Below, piece by piece: positions 39,170 through 49,009 of a DNA stretch of 64,000 nucleotides. Below the pieces are notes generated by a model. It saw nothing but the letters and a program-made list of their open reading frames with translations. It did not search any database and was not told where the DNA came from. This DNA is from Algibacter_G agarivorans (GTDB lineage: Bacteria; Bacteroidota; Bacteroidia; Flavobacteriales; Flavobacteriaceae). The position numbers were made by a program, and so were the translations under genes. Position 1 is the first letter of the stretch. Each line of letters opens with the position of its first letter. The stretch lies in assembly GCF_039543245.1 (NCBI RefSeq), contig NZ_BAABJJ010000034.1:1-64000 (forward strand), given 5' to 3'.

Positions 39170-41296
39170 TTAAGATTGTTCTCCTTTAGCTGCCTTAATA
39201 ACTTCTTCAGATATATTTGAAGGCGTTTCAGCATAATGTGAAAATTCCATTGTTGACGTTGCACGACCAGATGATAATGTTCTTAATGTAGTAACATATC
39301 CAAACATTTCTGATAATGGCACAGTAGCTTTTACAGTTTTTGCACCGGCTCTATCGCCCATATCACTTACTTGACCACGTCTTCTATTTAAGTCACCTAC
39401 AATATCACCCATATTTTCTTCAGGAGTAATAACTTCTAGCTTCATAATAGGCTCCATGATTACAGCTTTTGCCGCTTTAGCACAGTTTTTAAATCCTAGT
39501 TTTGCTGCTAATTCGAAAGATAATTGATCCGAATCCACATCATGGTAAGACCCATCTTTCAACGTTACTTTCATAGCGTCAATTTCATATCCAGCTAAAG
39601 GTCCATTTACCATTGCCATTTTGAATCCTTTTTCAATAGAAGGTATAAATTCCTTAGGAACGTTTCCTCCTTTAATGACAGATTCAAATTGAAGTCCAAC
39701 TACACCTTCATCTGCAGGTTCAACCGTAAATACGATATCTGCGAATTTACCACGACCACCAGATTGTTTTTTATAAACCTCTCTGTGATCAGCTGATTGT
39801 GTAATAGCCTCTTTATATTCAACCTGTGGTTGACCTTGATTAACCTCAACTTTGAATTCACGACGTAAACGATCTACAATAACATCTAAGTGAAGTTCAC
39901 CCATTCCAGAAATAATAGTCTGTCCTGAAGCTTCGTCTGAACGTACTGTAAACGTAGGATCTTCTTCAGCTAATTTAGCTAAGCCCATACCCAATTTATC
40001 AACATCTGCTTTAGTTTTAGGTTCAACCGCGATACCAATTACTGGATCTGGGAAGTCCATAGACTCTAAAACAATAGGATGTTTCTCATCTGAAAGCGTA
40101 TCTCCTGTTTTAATAGATTTGAATCCAACAGCAGCTCCAATATCTCCAGCTTCTATAAAATCAATGGCATTTTGCTTATTAGCATGCATTTGATAAATAC
40201 GTGAGATACGTTCTTTTTTACCTGAACGGTTATTTAACACATAAGAACCAGCATCTAAACGACCAGAATACGCACGGAAAAATGCTAAACGACCTACAAA
40301 AGGATCAGTAGCAATTTTAAATGCTAAAGCAGCAAAAGGCTCGTTTACAGATGGCTTACGCAAAATTGATTCTCCAGAATCTGGATCAGTTCCTACTATA
40401 CCTTCTTTATCAGTTGGAGAAGGCAAATAACGACATACAGCATCTAACAAGAATTGAACACCTTTATTTTTAAAGGCAGAACCACAAATCATAGGAATAA
40501 TTGCCATATCCATTACAGCAGCTCTAAGCGCAGCGTGCACTTCATCTTCTGTAATAGAATCTTCATCTTCCATGAATTTTTCTAAAAGATCCTCGTCGTA
40601 ACCAGCAACTTCTTCAATAAGTAGTGCGCGATATTTACGAGCTTCTTCTTTAAGTTCTTCTGGAATTTCGATCACATCAAAAGTCGCCCCTTGAGTTTCA
40701 TCATGCCATACAATAGCACGGTTTTTAACTAAATCTATAATACCTTTAAAATCTTCTTCGTCACCAATATTTAAAACGATTGGCACAGCGTTAGATTTCA
40801 ACATATCTTTTACTTGTTGACAAACACCTAAAAAGTCTGACCCTTGACGGTCCATTTTATTAACAAAACCAATTCTTGGTACTTTATAGTTATCTGCTAG
40901 TCTCCAGTTAGTTTCAGATTGAGGTTCAACACCATCAACTGCACTAAATAAGAATACTAAACCATCAAGCACACGTAACGAACGGTTTACCTCTACGGTA
41001 AAATCAACGTGACCTGGTGTGTCAATTATATTAAAGTGATATCCTTTAGTCTCTGGTGTAGGCTCCCCATTTTCAATTGGGAACTTCCACTCACAAGTAG
41101 TAGCAGCAGAAGTAATTGTAATACCTCTTTCCTGCTCTTGCTCCATCCAGTCCATTGTTGCAGCACCATCATGCACTTCTCCAATTTTATGCGAAACACC
41201 TGTATAATAAAGAATACGTTCTGTAGTAGTAGTTTTTCCTGCATCAATATGCGCAGCAATACCTATATTTCTAGTATATTTTAAATCTCTTGCCAT
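39170..41296 (-). CDS. fusA: Elongation factor G
   Basis: A translocase GTPase of 708 residues. P-loop AHIDAGKTTTTERILYYTG (~15-33), switch II/G3 DTPGHVDFTVEVNRSLR (~91-107) and G4 NKMDRQGSDF (~145-154) are seen, followed by domains II-V. The domain V segment ends GYVTTLRTLSSGRATSTMEF. It is cotranscribed with rpsL and rpsG upstream. Confidence 0.98.
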   Translation of the reverse strand: MARDLKYTRNIGIAAHIDAGKTTTTERILYYTGVSHKIGEVHDGAATMDWMEQEQERGITITSAATTCEWKFPIENGEPTPETKGYHFNIIDTPGHVDFTVEVNRSLRVLDGLVFLFSAVDGVEPQSETNWRLADNYKVPRIGFVNKMDRQGSDFLGVCQQVKDMLKSNAVPIVLNIGDEEDFKGIIDLVKNRAIVWHDETQGATFDVIEIPEELKEEARKYRALLIEEVAGYDEDLLEKFMEDEDSITEDEVHAALRAAVMDMAIIPMICGSAFKNKGVQFLLDAVCRYLPSPTDKEGIVGTDPDSGESILRKPSVNEPFAALAFKIATDPFVGRLAFFRAYSGRLDAGSYVLNNRSGKKERISRIYQMHANKQNAIDFIEAGDIGAAVGFKSIKTGDTLSDEKHPIVLESMDFPDPVIGIAVEPKTKADVDKLGMGLAKLAEEDPTFTVRSDEASGQTIISGMGELHLDVIVDRLRREFKVEVNQGQPQVEYKEAITQSADHREVYKKQSGGRGKFADIVFTVEPADEGVVGLQFESVIKGGNVPKEFIPSIEKGFKMAMVNGPLAGYEIDAMKVTLKDGSYHDVDSDQLSFELAAKLGFKNCAKAAKAVIMEPIMKLEVITPEENMGDIVGDLNRRRGQVSDMGDRAGAKTVKATVPLSEMFGYVTTLRTLSSGRATSTMEFSHYAETPSNISEEVIKAAKGEQS

Positions 41297-41302
41297 GTCC
41301 TA

Positions 41303-41779
41303 TTAAAATCTAAAGTGAGAGAATGCTTTATTTGCTTCTGCCATTTTATGAGTATCAACTCTTTTCTTAACGGCTGCCCCCTCTTCTTTAGCTGCTGCTA
41401 AAATTTCTGAAGCTAAACGCAATGCCATAGATTTTTCGTTTCTTTTACGCGCGTAGCTAATTAGCCATTTCATTGCGGTTGAAACTTTACGGTCTGGACG
41501 AATTTGCATTGGTATTTGGAATGTTGCTCCACCAACACGACGACTACGTACTTCTACGTGAGGCATTACATTTGACAAACCATCTTTCCAGATTTCTAAT
41601 GCTGTTTTTTCTTCGTCAGTTTTTTTTGAGTCTACAATGTCAATGGCATCATAGAATACTTTAAAGGCGACAGACTTCTTTCCGTCCCACATCATCATAT
41701 TAACGAAACGAGTTACTAACTGATCGTTAAAACGTGGATCCGGTAAAAGCGGTCTCTTTTTTGCTGCTCTTTTTCTCAT
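41303..41779 (-). CDS. rpsG: 30S ribosomal protein S7
   Basis: S7, 158 residues, initiates assembly of the 30S head. MRKRAAKKRPLLPDPRFND, MPHVEVRSRRVGGATFQIPM (~74-93) and a KMAEANKAFSHFRF end are typical. It is 6 bp from fusA. In E. coli S7 represses the str operon. Confidence 0.98.
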   Translation of the reverse strand: MRKRAAKKRPLLPDPRFNDQLVTRFVNMMMWDGKKSVAFKVFYDAIDIVDSKKTDEEKTALEIWKDGLSNVMPHVEVRSRRVGGATFQIPMQIRPDRKVSTAMKWLISYARKRNEKSMALRLASEILAAAKEEGAAVKKRVDTHKMAEANKAFSHFRF

Positions 41780-41873
41780 GTCTTCTTTTGAGTTTTTTAG
41801 TTTTTAGTTTTTGGCTATTAGTCATTAGTCTTCTTAAAACTCTAACTTACAACCTCCTACTTCTAACTTTGTT

Positions 41874-42248
41874 TTACTTCTTAGGGCGTTTTGCACCATA
41901 CTTAGATCTACGTTGCGTTCTACCTGAAACACCTGCTGTGTCCAAAGCACCACGTACAATGTGATATCTAACTCCTGGCAAATCTTTTACCCTTCCACCT
42001 CTAACCAATACTATCGAGTGCTCTTGTAGATTGTGTCCTTCACCACCGATGTATGCATTAACCTCGTTTCCGTTTGTTAAACGAACCCTTGCTACCTTAC
42101 GCATTGCTGAGTTAGGTTTTTTAGGAGTTGTTGTGTAAACACGAGTACACACACCACGTCTTTGCGGACAAGAATCTAAAGCAGCCGATTTACTCTTCTT
42201 GGTTATTTTGGCTCTTCCTTTTCTTACTAATTGCGAAATTGTTGGCAT
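41874..42248 (-). CDS. rpsL: 30S ribosomal protein S12
   Basis: A decoding-centre protein, 124 residues, first gene of the long translation operon. The streptomycin-related segments TTPKKPNSAMRKVARVRL (Lys~43) and GGRVKDLPGVRYH (Lys~88) have the wild-type sensitive sequence. A canonical promoter lies 45 bp upstream. The 94-bp gap to rpsG is T-rich with TTTTAG/TTTTTAG repeats on the plus strand. Confidence 0.98.
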   Translation of the reverse strand: MPTISQLVRKGRAKITKKSKSAALDSCPQRRGVCTRVYTTTPKKPNSAMRKVARVRLTNGNEVNAYIGGEGHNLQEHSIVLVRGGRVKDLPGVRYHIVRGALDTAGVSGRTQRRSKYGAKRPKK

Positions 42249-42273
42249 ATATAATATATATAATTTTTATTAT

Positions 42274-42288
42274 CCTCTTTTTAAGAGG
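42274..42288 (-). promoter_or_regulatory. Leader hairpin at the 5' end of the rpsL transcript
   Basis: CCTCTT-TTT-AAGAGG, a 6-bp stem with a 3-nt loop, lies immediately downstream of the rpsL promoter. The expected start site is near 42286, so the hairpin would be at the very 5' end of the mRNA. Confidence 0.55.
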
Positions 42289-42292
42289 GGTG

Positions 42293-42322
42293 CAAATGTA
42301 GAAATTAAAATCTAGAATTCAA
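42293..42322 (-). promoter_or_regulatory. Canonical Bacteroidota promoter for the rpsL operon
   Basis: On the minus strand TTG (42320-42322) is followed by exactly 19 bases and then TACATTTG (42293-42300). This is a full match to the -33 TTG / -7 TAnnTTTG consensus of the primary sigma factor in Bacteroidota. It should drive the rpsL-to-rplQ cluster. Confidence 0.9.
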
Positions 42323-42481
42323 ATCCTAAATCATTAATTTTTAAGAGTTTTCAAAAATTATATCATCACCTATATTATAAGCGTATATTTTCCGTTAGAT
42401 TTACACTGAAAAGTTAGAGGCTTGAAGTTAGAACACAGAAGCCTAAAACTGCTCATTAATCATTTTAGTAATCTTTAACTT

Positions 42482-44176
42482 GTGCAAAAAACTCCTTTTT
42501 TAATCCTTATTATATACATCCTTTTTTCTTCGGAAGTATTCTGCCAAAACTTGCGACTGAAAATAGATGGCAATTCTGAATTTGAAACGACTGTAATAGA
42601 TTCTTTAAACTACTTGACAAACCATAAAGATTATGCATCTATCAAATTTGAAGTAGACTCGCTTCAAAAGACACTTTTTAAAATGGGGTATATTGAAAAT
42701 GAATTGAAAAACATTATAAGAATAAACGATACGACTTTCTATTCTCAAATTCATTTAAAAAAGAAATTCAACACCATATATATATACTACAATAAAAAAG
42801 ATGTTGATGCTTCCGTTTTAAACTTCATTTCAAAACATGTTTCAGATAATTATTTTGAATTGGAATGCTCTGAAATTGAAAACGCGTTGAAATACATCAA
42901 TTCTAAAATATCAGAAAAAGGTTTGCCTTTTTCTAAATTGCGTTTAACTGATATTAAAATCAAAGATCTGTTAAACCTAGAAGCGCACTTAATAGTTGAT
43001 TCTTCGGAACAAAAAAGAATCATCAACGACATTGTAATTAAAGGGTATGAAAAATTCCCTCGTTCCTACTTAAAACATTTCTTGAAGATAAAACCATCTC
43101 AGGTTTTTGATTTAAATAAAATTCAAAACAAAACAGAACAACTCAATAGTTTAAATTTCGCCAAAGAGATAAAATCACCAGAGGTTCTGTTCTCTAAAGA
43201 TTCTACTAGACTTTATATTTATCTTGAAAAAGCCAAAAGTAATTCCTTTGATGGTTTCTTAGGGTTTGGCACCAATGATGAAACCAACAAATTAGAGTTT
43301 GATGGCTACTTGAATTTGAATCTTACAAATAACTTGAATTTCGGCGAATCCTTTAGACTACTGTATAAAAGTGATGAAAATGACCAAAAAACGTTCGAAG
43401 TTGATGCTTCTTTACCTTACTTATTTAAATCTCCAATAGGTGTTGATTTACTTTTACGGATTTTTAAAAGAGATTCATCATTTACCACAGTTAATCAATC
43501 TGCTAAATTATATTATCAAATAAATGCTAAACATAAAATTTATGCTGGTATTGTTTCAACAGAATCTAATAATTTACTTAAAGAAAATTCAACAACCTCA
43601 ATAGCCGATTACAAGACCCAATATTACACACTCGCCTATCAATACCTAAAACCACAATCCTATAATGTATTGTTCCCTATTAAATCGAAAGTTTACTTGG
43701 AAACAGCTTTTGGAGACAGAAAGAGTTCAAATACTTTAGAAAAACAATCTCAATTAACCATTGACGCCTTGAAAATCTTCAACTTAAACAAAAAAAACAG
43801 CATCTATCTAAGGCTAAATGGCTCAAATTTGATTTCGGATACTTATTTTGAAAATGAACTACTAAGATTTGGTGGCATTAATTCCATTAGGGGTTTTGAA
43901 GAAAACAGTCTTTTTGCCTCCTTATATGGATTGATTAATACAGAATATAGATTTCAACTTAATAACTCCATATATATACACTCTATAATTGACGCAGCAT
44001 ATTTTGAAAATAAAGCATCAAATACCAAAGAAAAACTCTTTGGCTATGGGTTTGGATTTGGAATTCTTACAAAAGCAGGATTATTTAAGTTTAATTATGC
44101 AAACGGAAAAACTGAGAATACTCAATTTAAACTCTCTAATTCTAAAATACATCTCAGTTTGACGGCAAATTTCTAG
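42482..44176 (+). CDS. Omp85-superfamily outer-membrane protein (BamA/TamA-like)
   Basis: A 564-residue protein with a signal peptide (FLILIIYILFSSEVFCQ), starting at GTG (42482). The N-terminal ~210 residues form POTRA-like units; the last, around RIINDIVIKGYEKFPRSYLKHFLKIKPSQVFD, is the clearest. The C-terminal ~330 residues form a beta-barrel with the conserved Omp85 motif GGINSIRGFEENSLFAS (~463-479, RGF) and a terminal aromatic (SLTANF). It is shorter than BamA (five POTRA), so probably an accessory Omp85 protein. It lies directly upstream of a SusC/SusD operon on the same strand; a functional link is only inferred. Confidence 0.85.
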   Translation: MQKTPFLILIIYILFSSEVFCQNLRLKIDGNSEFETTVIDSLNYLTNHKDYASIKFEVDSLQKTLFKMGYIENELKNIIRINDTTFYSQIHLKKKFNTIYIYYNKKDVDASVLNFISKHVSDNYFELECSEIENALKYINSKISEKGLPFSKLRLTDIKIKDLLNLEAHLIVDSSEQKRIINDIVIKGYEKFPRSYLKHFLKIKPSQVFDLNKIQNKTEQLNSLNFAKEIKSPEVLFSKDSTRLYIYLEKAKSNSFDGFLGFGTNDETNKLEFDGYLNLNLTNNLNFGESFRLLYKSDENDQKTFEVDASLPYLFKSPIGVDLLLRIFKRDSSFTTVNQSAKLYYQINAKHKIYAGIVSTESNNLLKENSTTSIADYKTQYYTLAYQYLKPQSYNVLFPIKSKVYLETAFGDRKSSNTLEKQSQLTIDALKIFNLNKKNSIYLRLNGSNLISDTYFENELLRFGGINSIRGFEENSLFASLYGLINTEYRFQLNNSIYIHSIIDAAYFENKASNTKEKLFGYGFGFGILTKAGLFKFNYANGKTENTQFKLSNSKIHLSLTANF

Positions 44177-44292
44177 TCTCAAATTATCATTTTCTTAAAA
44201 TACTACCCTTATTCTCAAATTTTAACCATTATTTATTGTTTTATTAAGATAATTTTATGATTTTTACATTGACTAATTCAAATAATTATAAA

Positions 44293-47200
44293 ATGAAAAC
44301 AAAGTTTAGTGGAATTCTAACGCTATTACTAGCGTTTGTTGTGCAAATAACGTTTGCACAAGAAAAGACAATTTCAGGTACGGTATCAGATGGATCTGGT
44401 TTACCGCTTCCAGGAGCAAGTGTCATAATTAAAGGTACCTCATCTGGTACATCTTCAGATTTTGATGGTAATTACTCAATATCAGCTAAACAAGGGGCTA
44501 CTCTTGTATTTAGTTTTGTCGGGTATACTACGAAAGAAATCGCTGTTGGAGCATCCAACACAATCAATGTTACTTTACAGGAAGATGCGGAAGCCCTGGA
44601 AGAGGTTGTGGTAACAGCTCTGGGAATTTCTAAACAAAAGAGAACTCTAGGGTATGCCATCTCTGAGGTAGATGGTGAAGACATCAACAAAGCACAAGCA
44701 GTCAACCCAATGACCGCCCTACAAGGTAAGATTACTGGGTTAGACGTAAGTTCGGCGCCAGGACCTGGAGCAACTCAAAATGTTATAATACGTGGGATTT
44801 CCTCTTTTGGAAATGTACAACCAATGTACATAATAGATGGTGTTGTCATTACCAATGAACAAAACAGAGCGGGAGATAATCTTAATTCGCAAGTAGATTT
44901 TGGTTCTGGGATTAATTCTATTAACCCTAACGACATTGAAAATATTACTGTTTTAAAAGGAGCTAGTTCTACTGCTCTTTATGGATCCAGAGCTGCTAAC
45001 GGTGTTATCTTGATAACCACTAAAAGTGGAAAAAGCGGAAAAATGAAAATTGATATTAATAGCTCTTACTCTATTAATAAAGTAGGCTTTCTTTCTGATA
45101 CGCAAAGTCAATTTGGACAAGGTTGGAGTGGAGACAGAGCTTTAGATGAAAATGGCAACTGGGGAGCTGCATACGACGGAGTTGATCGTGTATGGGGTAA
45201 CATAGTAAACAATAGTCAAAAAATCAAACCCTATGTTTATTTAAAGAATAACATTAGAGACTTTTATGAAGATGGAGGGAATAGCAAAAATTCTATTTCT
45301 CTTTCTGGAGGTAACGACACTAACACCTATTTCTTGTCTTTATCTCAAAATACTGTAGATGGTGTTGTTCCAACTGACAATGACTCATACAGCAGATACA
45401 CGCTTTCTACAAAAGCAACCCATAAGACAGAAAAGTTCAAATTTACTTCTGTAATAAACTTCTCTAAGGAAAAAACTAATGCAATTCCTTCAGGACAAGG
45501 AACTTCTTTAAACAGGTCTTTAAGAGAAATAGCCAACGATATATCTATTATAGATTTGAAAGATTACAATGACCCTTTTAACAATTTGGATAACTATTTC
45601 ACACCTTACGGGGTTAACCCTTACTTCATTTTAAATAATGATGGGGCTTCTCAAAATAAAAACAAGTTCTTTGGTAAATTTGAAGTAGAGTATAATGTCC
45701 TAGATGACGTAAGTCTTATGTATCGTTTCTCTGGTGATTATGAAACCTCAACCGCAAATACACATACAGGCATAATTGCTTTTACACCAGACTCATACAA
45801 CGATGGGGCTAGTGCTACAACACCTGGGAGCTATAGACAAACTAAAAGAAATAGAACACAAACTAGTCACGATATAATGGCTACTTATAACAAATCAATA
45901 AATGAAAATATTGATTTCAGTACTATTGCTGGTTTAAACGTGAATGAAAGATCATACGATTGGTTATATGGAGACATTTCATCAATAGATATTCCAGGTT
46001 TTTATGACCTAAATAATAGTTTAACCCCTGCAACTTCTGATCAATATAGAGAAAAAAGAAGACTCATAGGGACATACATAAGTGCAGATTTAAGCTATAA
46101 GGATTTCATATATTTAAATGCTACGGCAAGAAATGACTGGTCGTCTACATTACCTCAAGGTAGCAACAGTTTCTTTTATGGAGGTTTGAACGCTAGTTTT
46201 ATTTTGACTAATCTATTCGAAGATACTGGTGTCTTTGATTTCTCTAAATTAAGAATAGGTTATGGTAGCACTGGGCTTGATGCTGATGTTTATAATGTTG
46301 CTGACCGTTATGTTACAGGGGCTTCAAGTAGTCCAAATTTCCCAGATGTTGATGATTTAACATTCCCTCTTAACGGTGTAAATTCATATACGGCATCAAA
46401 CAGATTAGGTAACCCTAACTTAACCCCAGAAATTACAACAGAGTTTGAAGTAGGAATTGAAAATAGACTATTTAAAAACCGCTTAGGTATAGAATTTTCA
46501 TACTACAACAGATTTACAGACGGATTAATTTCGCAATTAGATCTTGACCCTTCTAGCGGTTATGATTTTATAATTGCTAATTTAGGTGACATAAGAAACA
46601 AAGGTTATGAAATAGCTATAGATGTTACTCCAATTAGAACTGACAACTTTAAATGGACTGTTTCATGGAACTATTCGGAAAACAAAAACAAAGTTGAGAA
46701 ACTAGATGTTGATGAAATTCAATTAACAGGTTTCGGCGATGGAAATGGGATCTACGCTATTGAAGGTATGCCAATAGGTCAATACAAGTTCACTACAGCT
46801 AAAATGGTTGATGCAAATGGAGATGGCGTTCTTAGAACTGTTGTTGATGGAAATGGTAATCCACAACAAACTACAGACCCAGAACTATTAGGCAAAGACA
46901 TTCACGAAAAATATAGAATGGGATTAACCAATACTGTAATTTGGAAAGGGCTTTCTCTTACTGGAACATTAGATTTTAGATATGGTGGGCATATATACTC
47001 TGGAACAAAAGATTACTTACACTGGACAGGGAGTTCTGTAGAAAGTGTTGCTAATGACAGAAATGCATTTATAATTCCTAATTCAGTTATTGACAATGGA
47101 GATGGAACGTATAGTGAAAATAACATTCCTGTTGATCCTACTGCTTTGCATACATTTTATAGTAATGGAGGTTTTGATGGAGATTCATACGCTGTTATCG

Positions 47201-47454
47201 ACAAATCTTATCTTAAACTAAGAAATGTAACACTAGCTTACAGCTTACCTGAAAAATTTATCTCAAAATTGAATCTAACTTCGGTTAATTTCTCTTTTAC
47301 TGCTAGCAACTTTTTATTATGGAAACATAAAGACAACCCTTACATTGACCCAGAAACAACAACTTTTGGTAATAATGTAGATGCTAAATTTGGAGAATAT
47401 AACGGTAACCCTACTAATGAGGTTTATACGGTAGGACTAAATATTCAATTATAA
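44293..47454 (+). CDS. SusC/RagA-family TonB-linked outer-membrane transporter
   Basis: A SusC-type nutrient importer. The start is set at the ATG at 44293 (MKTKFSGILTLLLAF), which gives a proper signal peptide; an upstream ATG at 44257 adds a poor leader. Order: a carboxypeptidase-like beta-sandwich (~24-105, ISGTVSDGSGLPLPGASVII), TonB-box-like EALEEVVVTALGI, a plug domain with GLDVSSAPGPGATQNVIIRG, LYGSRAANGVILITTKSGK and a ~22-strand barrel ending NEVYTVGLNIQL. It is 1053 residues long. It forms a complex with the SusD lipoprotein 12 bp downstream. No CAZyme is nearby to reveal the substrate. Confidence 0.96.
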   Translation: MKTKFSGILTLLLAFVVQITFAQEKTISGTVSDGSGLPLPGASVIIKGTSSGTSSDFDGNYSISAKQGATLVFSFVGYTTKEIAVGASNTINVTLQEDAEALEEVVVTALGISKQKRTLGYAISEVDGEDINKAQAVNPMTALQGKITGLDVSSAPGPGATQNVIIRGISSFGNVQPMYIIDGVVITNEQNRAGDNLNSQVDFGSGINSINPNDIENITVLKGASSTALYGSRAANGVILITTKSGKSGKMKIDINSSYSINKVGFLSDTQSQFGQGWSGDRALDENGNWGAAYDGVDRVWGNIVNNSQKIKPYVYLKNNIRDFYEDGGNSKNSISLSGGNDTNTYFLSLSQNTVDGVVPTDNDSYSRYTLSTKATHKTEKFKFTSVINFSKEKTNAIPSGQGTSLNRSLREIANDISIIDLKDYNDPFNNLDNYFTPYGVNPYFILNNDGASQNKNKFFGKFEVEYNVLDDVSLMYRFSGDYETSTANTHTGIIAFTPDSYNDGASATTPGSYRQTKRNRTQTSHDIMATYNKSINENIDFSTIAGLNVNERSYDWLYGDISSIDIPGFYDLNNSLTPATSDQYREKRRLIGTYISADLSYKDFIYLNATARNDWSSTLPQGSNSFFYGGLNASFILTNLFEDTGVFDFSKLRIGYGSTGLDADVYNVADRYVTGASSSPNFPDVDDLTFPLNGVNSYTASNRLGNPNLTPEITTEFEVGIENRLFKNRLGIEFSYYNRFTDGLISQLDLDPSSGYDFIIANLGDIRNKGYEIAIDVTPIRTDNFKWTVSWNYSENKNKVEKLDVDEIQLTGFGDGNGIYAIEGMPIGQYKFTTAKMVDANGDGVLRTVVDGNGNPQQTTDPELLGKDIHEKYRMGLTNTVIWKGLSLTGTLDFRYGGHIYSGTKDYLHWTGSSVESVANDRNAFIIPNSVIDNGDGTYSENNIPVDPTALHTFYSNGGFDGDSYAVIDKSYLKLRNVTLAYSLPEKFISKLNLTSVNFSFTASNFLLWKHKDNPYIDPETTTFGNNVDAKFGEYNGNPTNEVYTVGLNIQL

Positions 47455-47466
47455 AAAATTAAGACA

Positions 47467-48993
47467 ATGAAAAAATATATATTAAAATTTATTCTTGCAT
47501 TCCTGACGGTCTTATCGTTTAGTTGCGAGAGCTACTTAGACGTTAACCAAGACCCTAATGTATTAAGTGACACAGATCAACCAAAAATATTATTGCCAAA
47601 TGCTCAAGTAGGTTTAGCTCATACCATGATGGGGTATGACATTGGATTTGGTGGTGGATTTTGGACACAGTATTGGACACAATCGTATACAGCTTCTCAA
47701 TTCAAAGATCTTTGCGAATTTGAAGAAGAAAGTTTTAACGACGCCTATGTTGAGTTTTCAGCTGTAGTTTTAAATGATTTAAAAAGGATGCAAACGCTTT
47801 CTGGAGATTTACCAGAAAACCAAGGTTATGCATACATAGCGGAAGCCTTATCTATTTTCACTTGGCAAGTCATGACCGATTTATGGGGAGATATTCCTTA
47901 TTCTGAAGCTTTACAAGGCAACGAAGGTATTACTGCTCCCAAGTTTGATGCATCAGAAGATATCTACGCTGATTTAGAAACTCGAATCAACGCCTTATTA
48001 GCAATTGATGTATCTGAATTAACTCAGATTGATGCTAAATTCGACTTCATCTATGAAGGCGACCTTAATGCATGGGAGAAATTTGCAAATTCTTTAAAGT
48101 TGAAGTTGATGATGCGACAATCAGAAACTTCAAATTACAGTAATAGTACTGCTCTTTCTTTTATCTCTAGCGCTTCGTTTATTGATGCATCTGCTAAAAT
48201 TTCTGGAGCAATATGGGAAGATGATAAAGAAGGAAAAAGGCACCCAATGAGAGAATTTCAAGAAGGTGGAGCAAATACTTTATCGATTAATGTTATTGGC
48301 TGTAAAAGTTTTATTGATTATTTAAACGTAAATTCAGACCCTAGAATAGATGCTTTATTCACAGCACCTTCAGGAGGTCATTTAGGTGCTTTTTTCGGAG
48401 ATTTTGATTCTAAAAAAGATTCAGACGAAGATGGTACGCTTGATGAGGATGAAGACTATAGTGAAGCACTATTTGCTGGCGATACTGACTTAATTATTAT
48501 GTCTGATTGGGAAGTTAACTTTTTTATTGCTGAAGTTTACGCAAGAGCAAGCGATTTAGTAAATGCTAAAACTTATTATGAGATGGGAGTTACAGCCTCT
48601 TTAGCACAAAATGGTTTTAGTGCTACTGATATTATAACTACAGGGTATGCTACTTGGGTTGATGGAACTACAGAAGCTAACCTTAAACAAATCGCTATGC
48701 AAAAATGGGTAGCTAATGCTAACTACCAACATTTAGAGTCGTTCGTAGAAAGAAATAGAACTAAATACCCAGCTCTAAACCCTATAGACATTAAATTAGA
48801 CAGAAACGATGCTTTCCTTAATTTCCCTTTAGGAGATTTAACAAATTCAGTAAATGGTAGAGATAAAACTAATGCCAAATTACCATCATCTCCTGTTTAT
48901 CCAGCTGATGTAATGGGAAGAAATATTAACGCTCCAAGCCAAAAACCAGATTTATTACAAAAAGTATGGTGGGATAAAAAAGTTGGCAACTAA
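47467..48993 (+). CDS. SusD/RagB-family nutrient-binding lipoprotein
   Basis: A surface lipoprotein of 508 residues that acts as the lid of the SusC transporter. The lipobox is FLTVLSFSC (Cys20), followed by ESYLDVNQDPN. It belongs to the SusD-like subgroup with WTQYWTQSYTASQFKDL near 62-78, ALSIFTWQVMTDLWGDIPYSEAL (~118-140), helix-rich TPR-like segments, and a C-terminal GRNINAPSQKPDLLQKVWW. It immediately follows SusC in the operon. The ligand is unknown. Confidence 0.95.
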   Translation: MKKYILKFILAFLTVLSFSCESYLDVNQDPNVLSDTDQPKILLPNAQVGLAHTMMGYDIGFGGGFWTQYWTQSYTASQFKDLCEFEEESFNDAYVEFSAVVLNDLKRMQTLSGDLPENQGYAYIAEALSIFTWQVMTDLWGDIPYSEALQGNEGITAPKFDASEDIYADLETRINALLAIDVSELTQIDAKFDFIYEGDLNAWEKFANSLKLKLMMRQSETSNYSNSTALSFISSASFIDASAKISGAIWEDDKEGKRHPMREFQEGGANTLSINVIGCKSFIDYLNVNSDPRIDALFTAPSGGHLGAFFGDFDSKKDSDEDGTLDEDEDYSEALFAGDTDLIIMSDWEVNFFIAEVYARASDLVNAKTYYEMGVTASLAQNGFSATDIITTGYATWVDGTTEANLKQIAMQKWVANANYQHLESFVERNRTKYPALNPIDIKLDRNDAFLNFPLGDLTNSVNGRDKTNAKLPSSPVYPADVMGRNINAPSQKPDLLQKVWWDKKVGN

Positions 48994-49009
48994 TAAAAAA
49001 AAATATATC

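Noticed and set aside
41734..41964. Plus-strand frame across the rpsG-rpsL gap
   Set aside because: Shadow of two ribosomal protein genes and a T-rich spacer. The hydrophobic translation comes from antisense of basic coding sequence.
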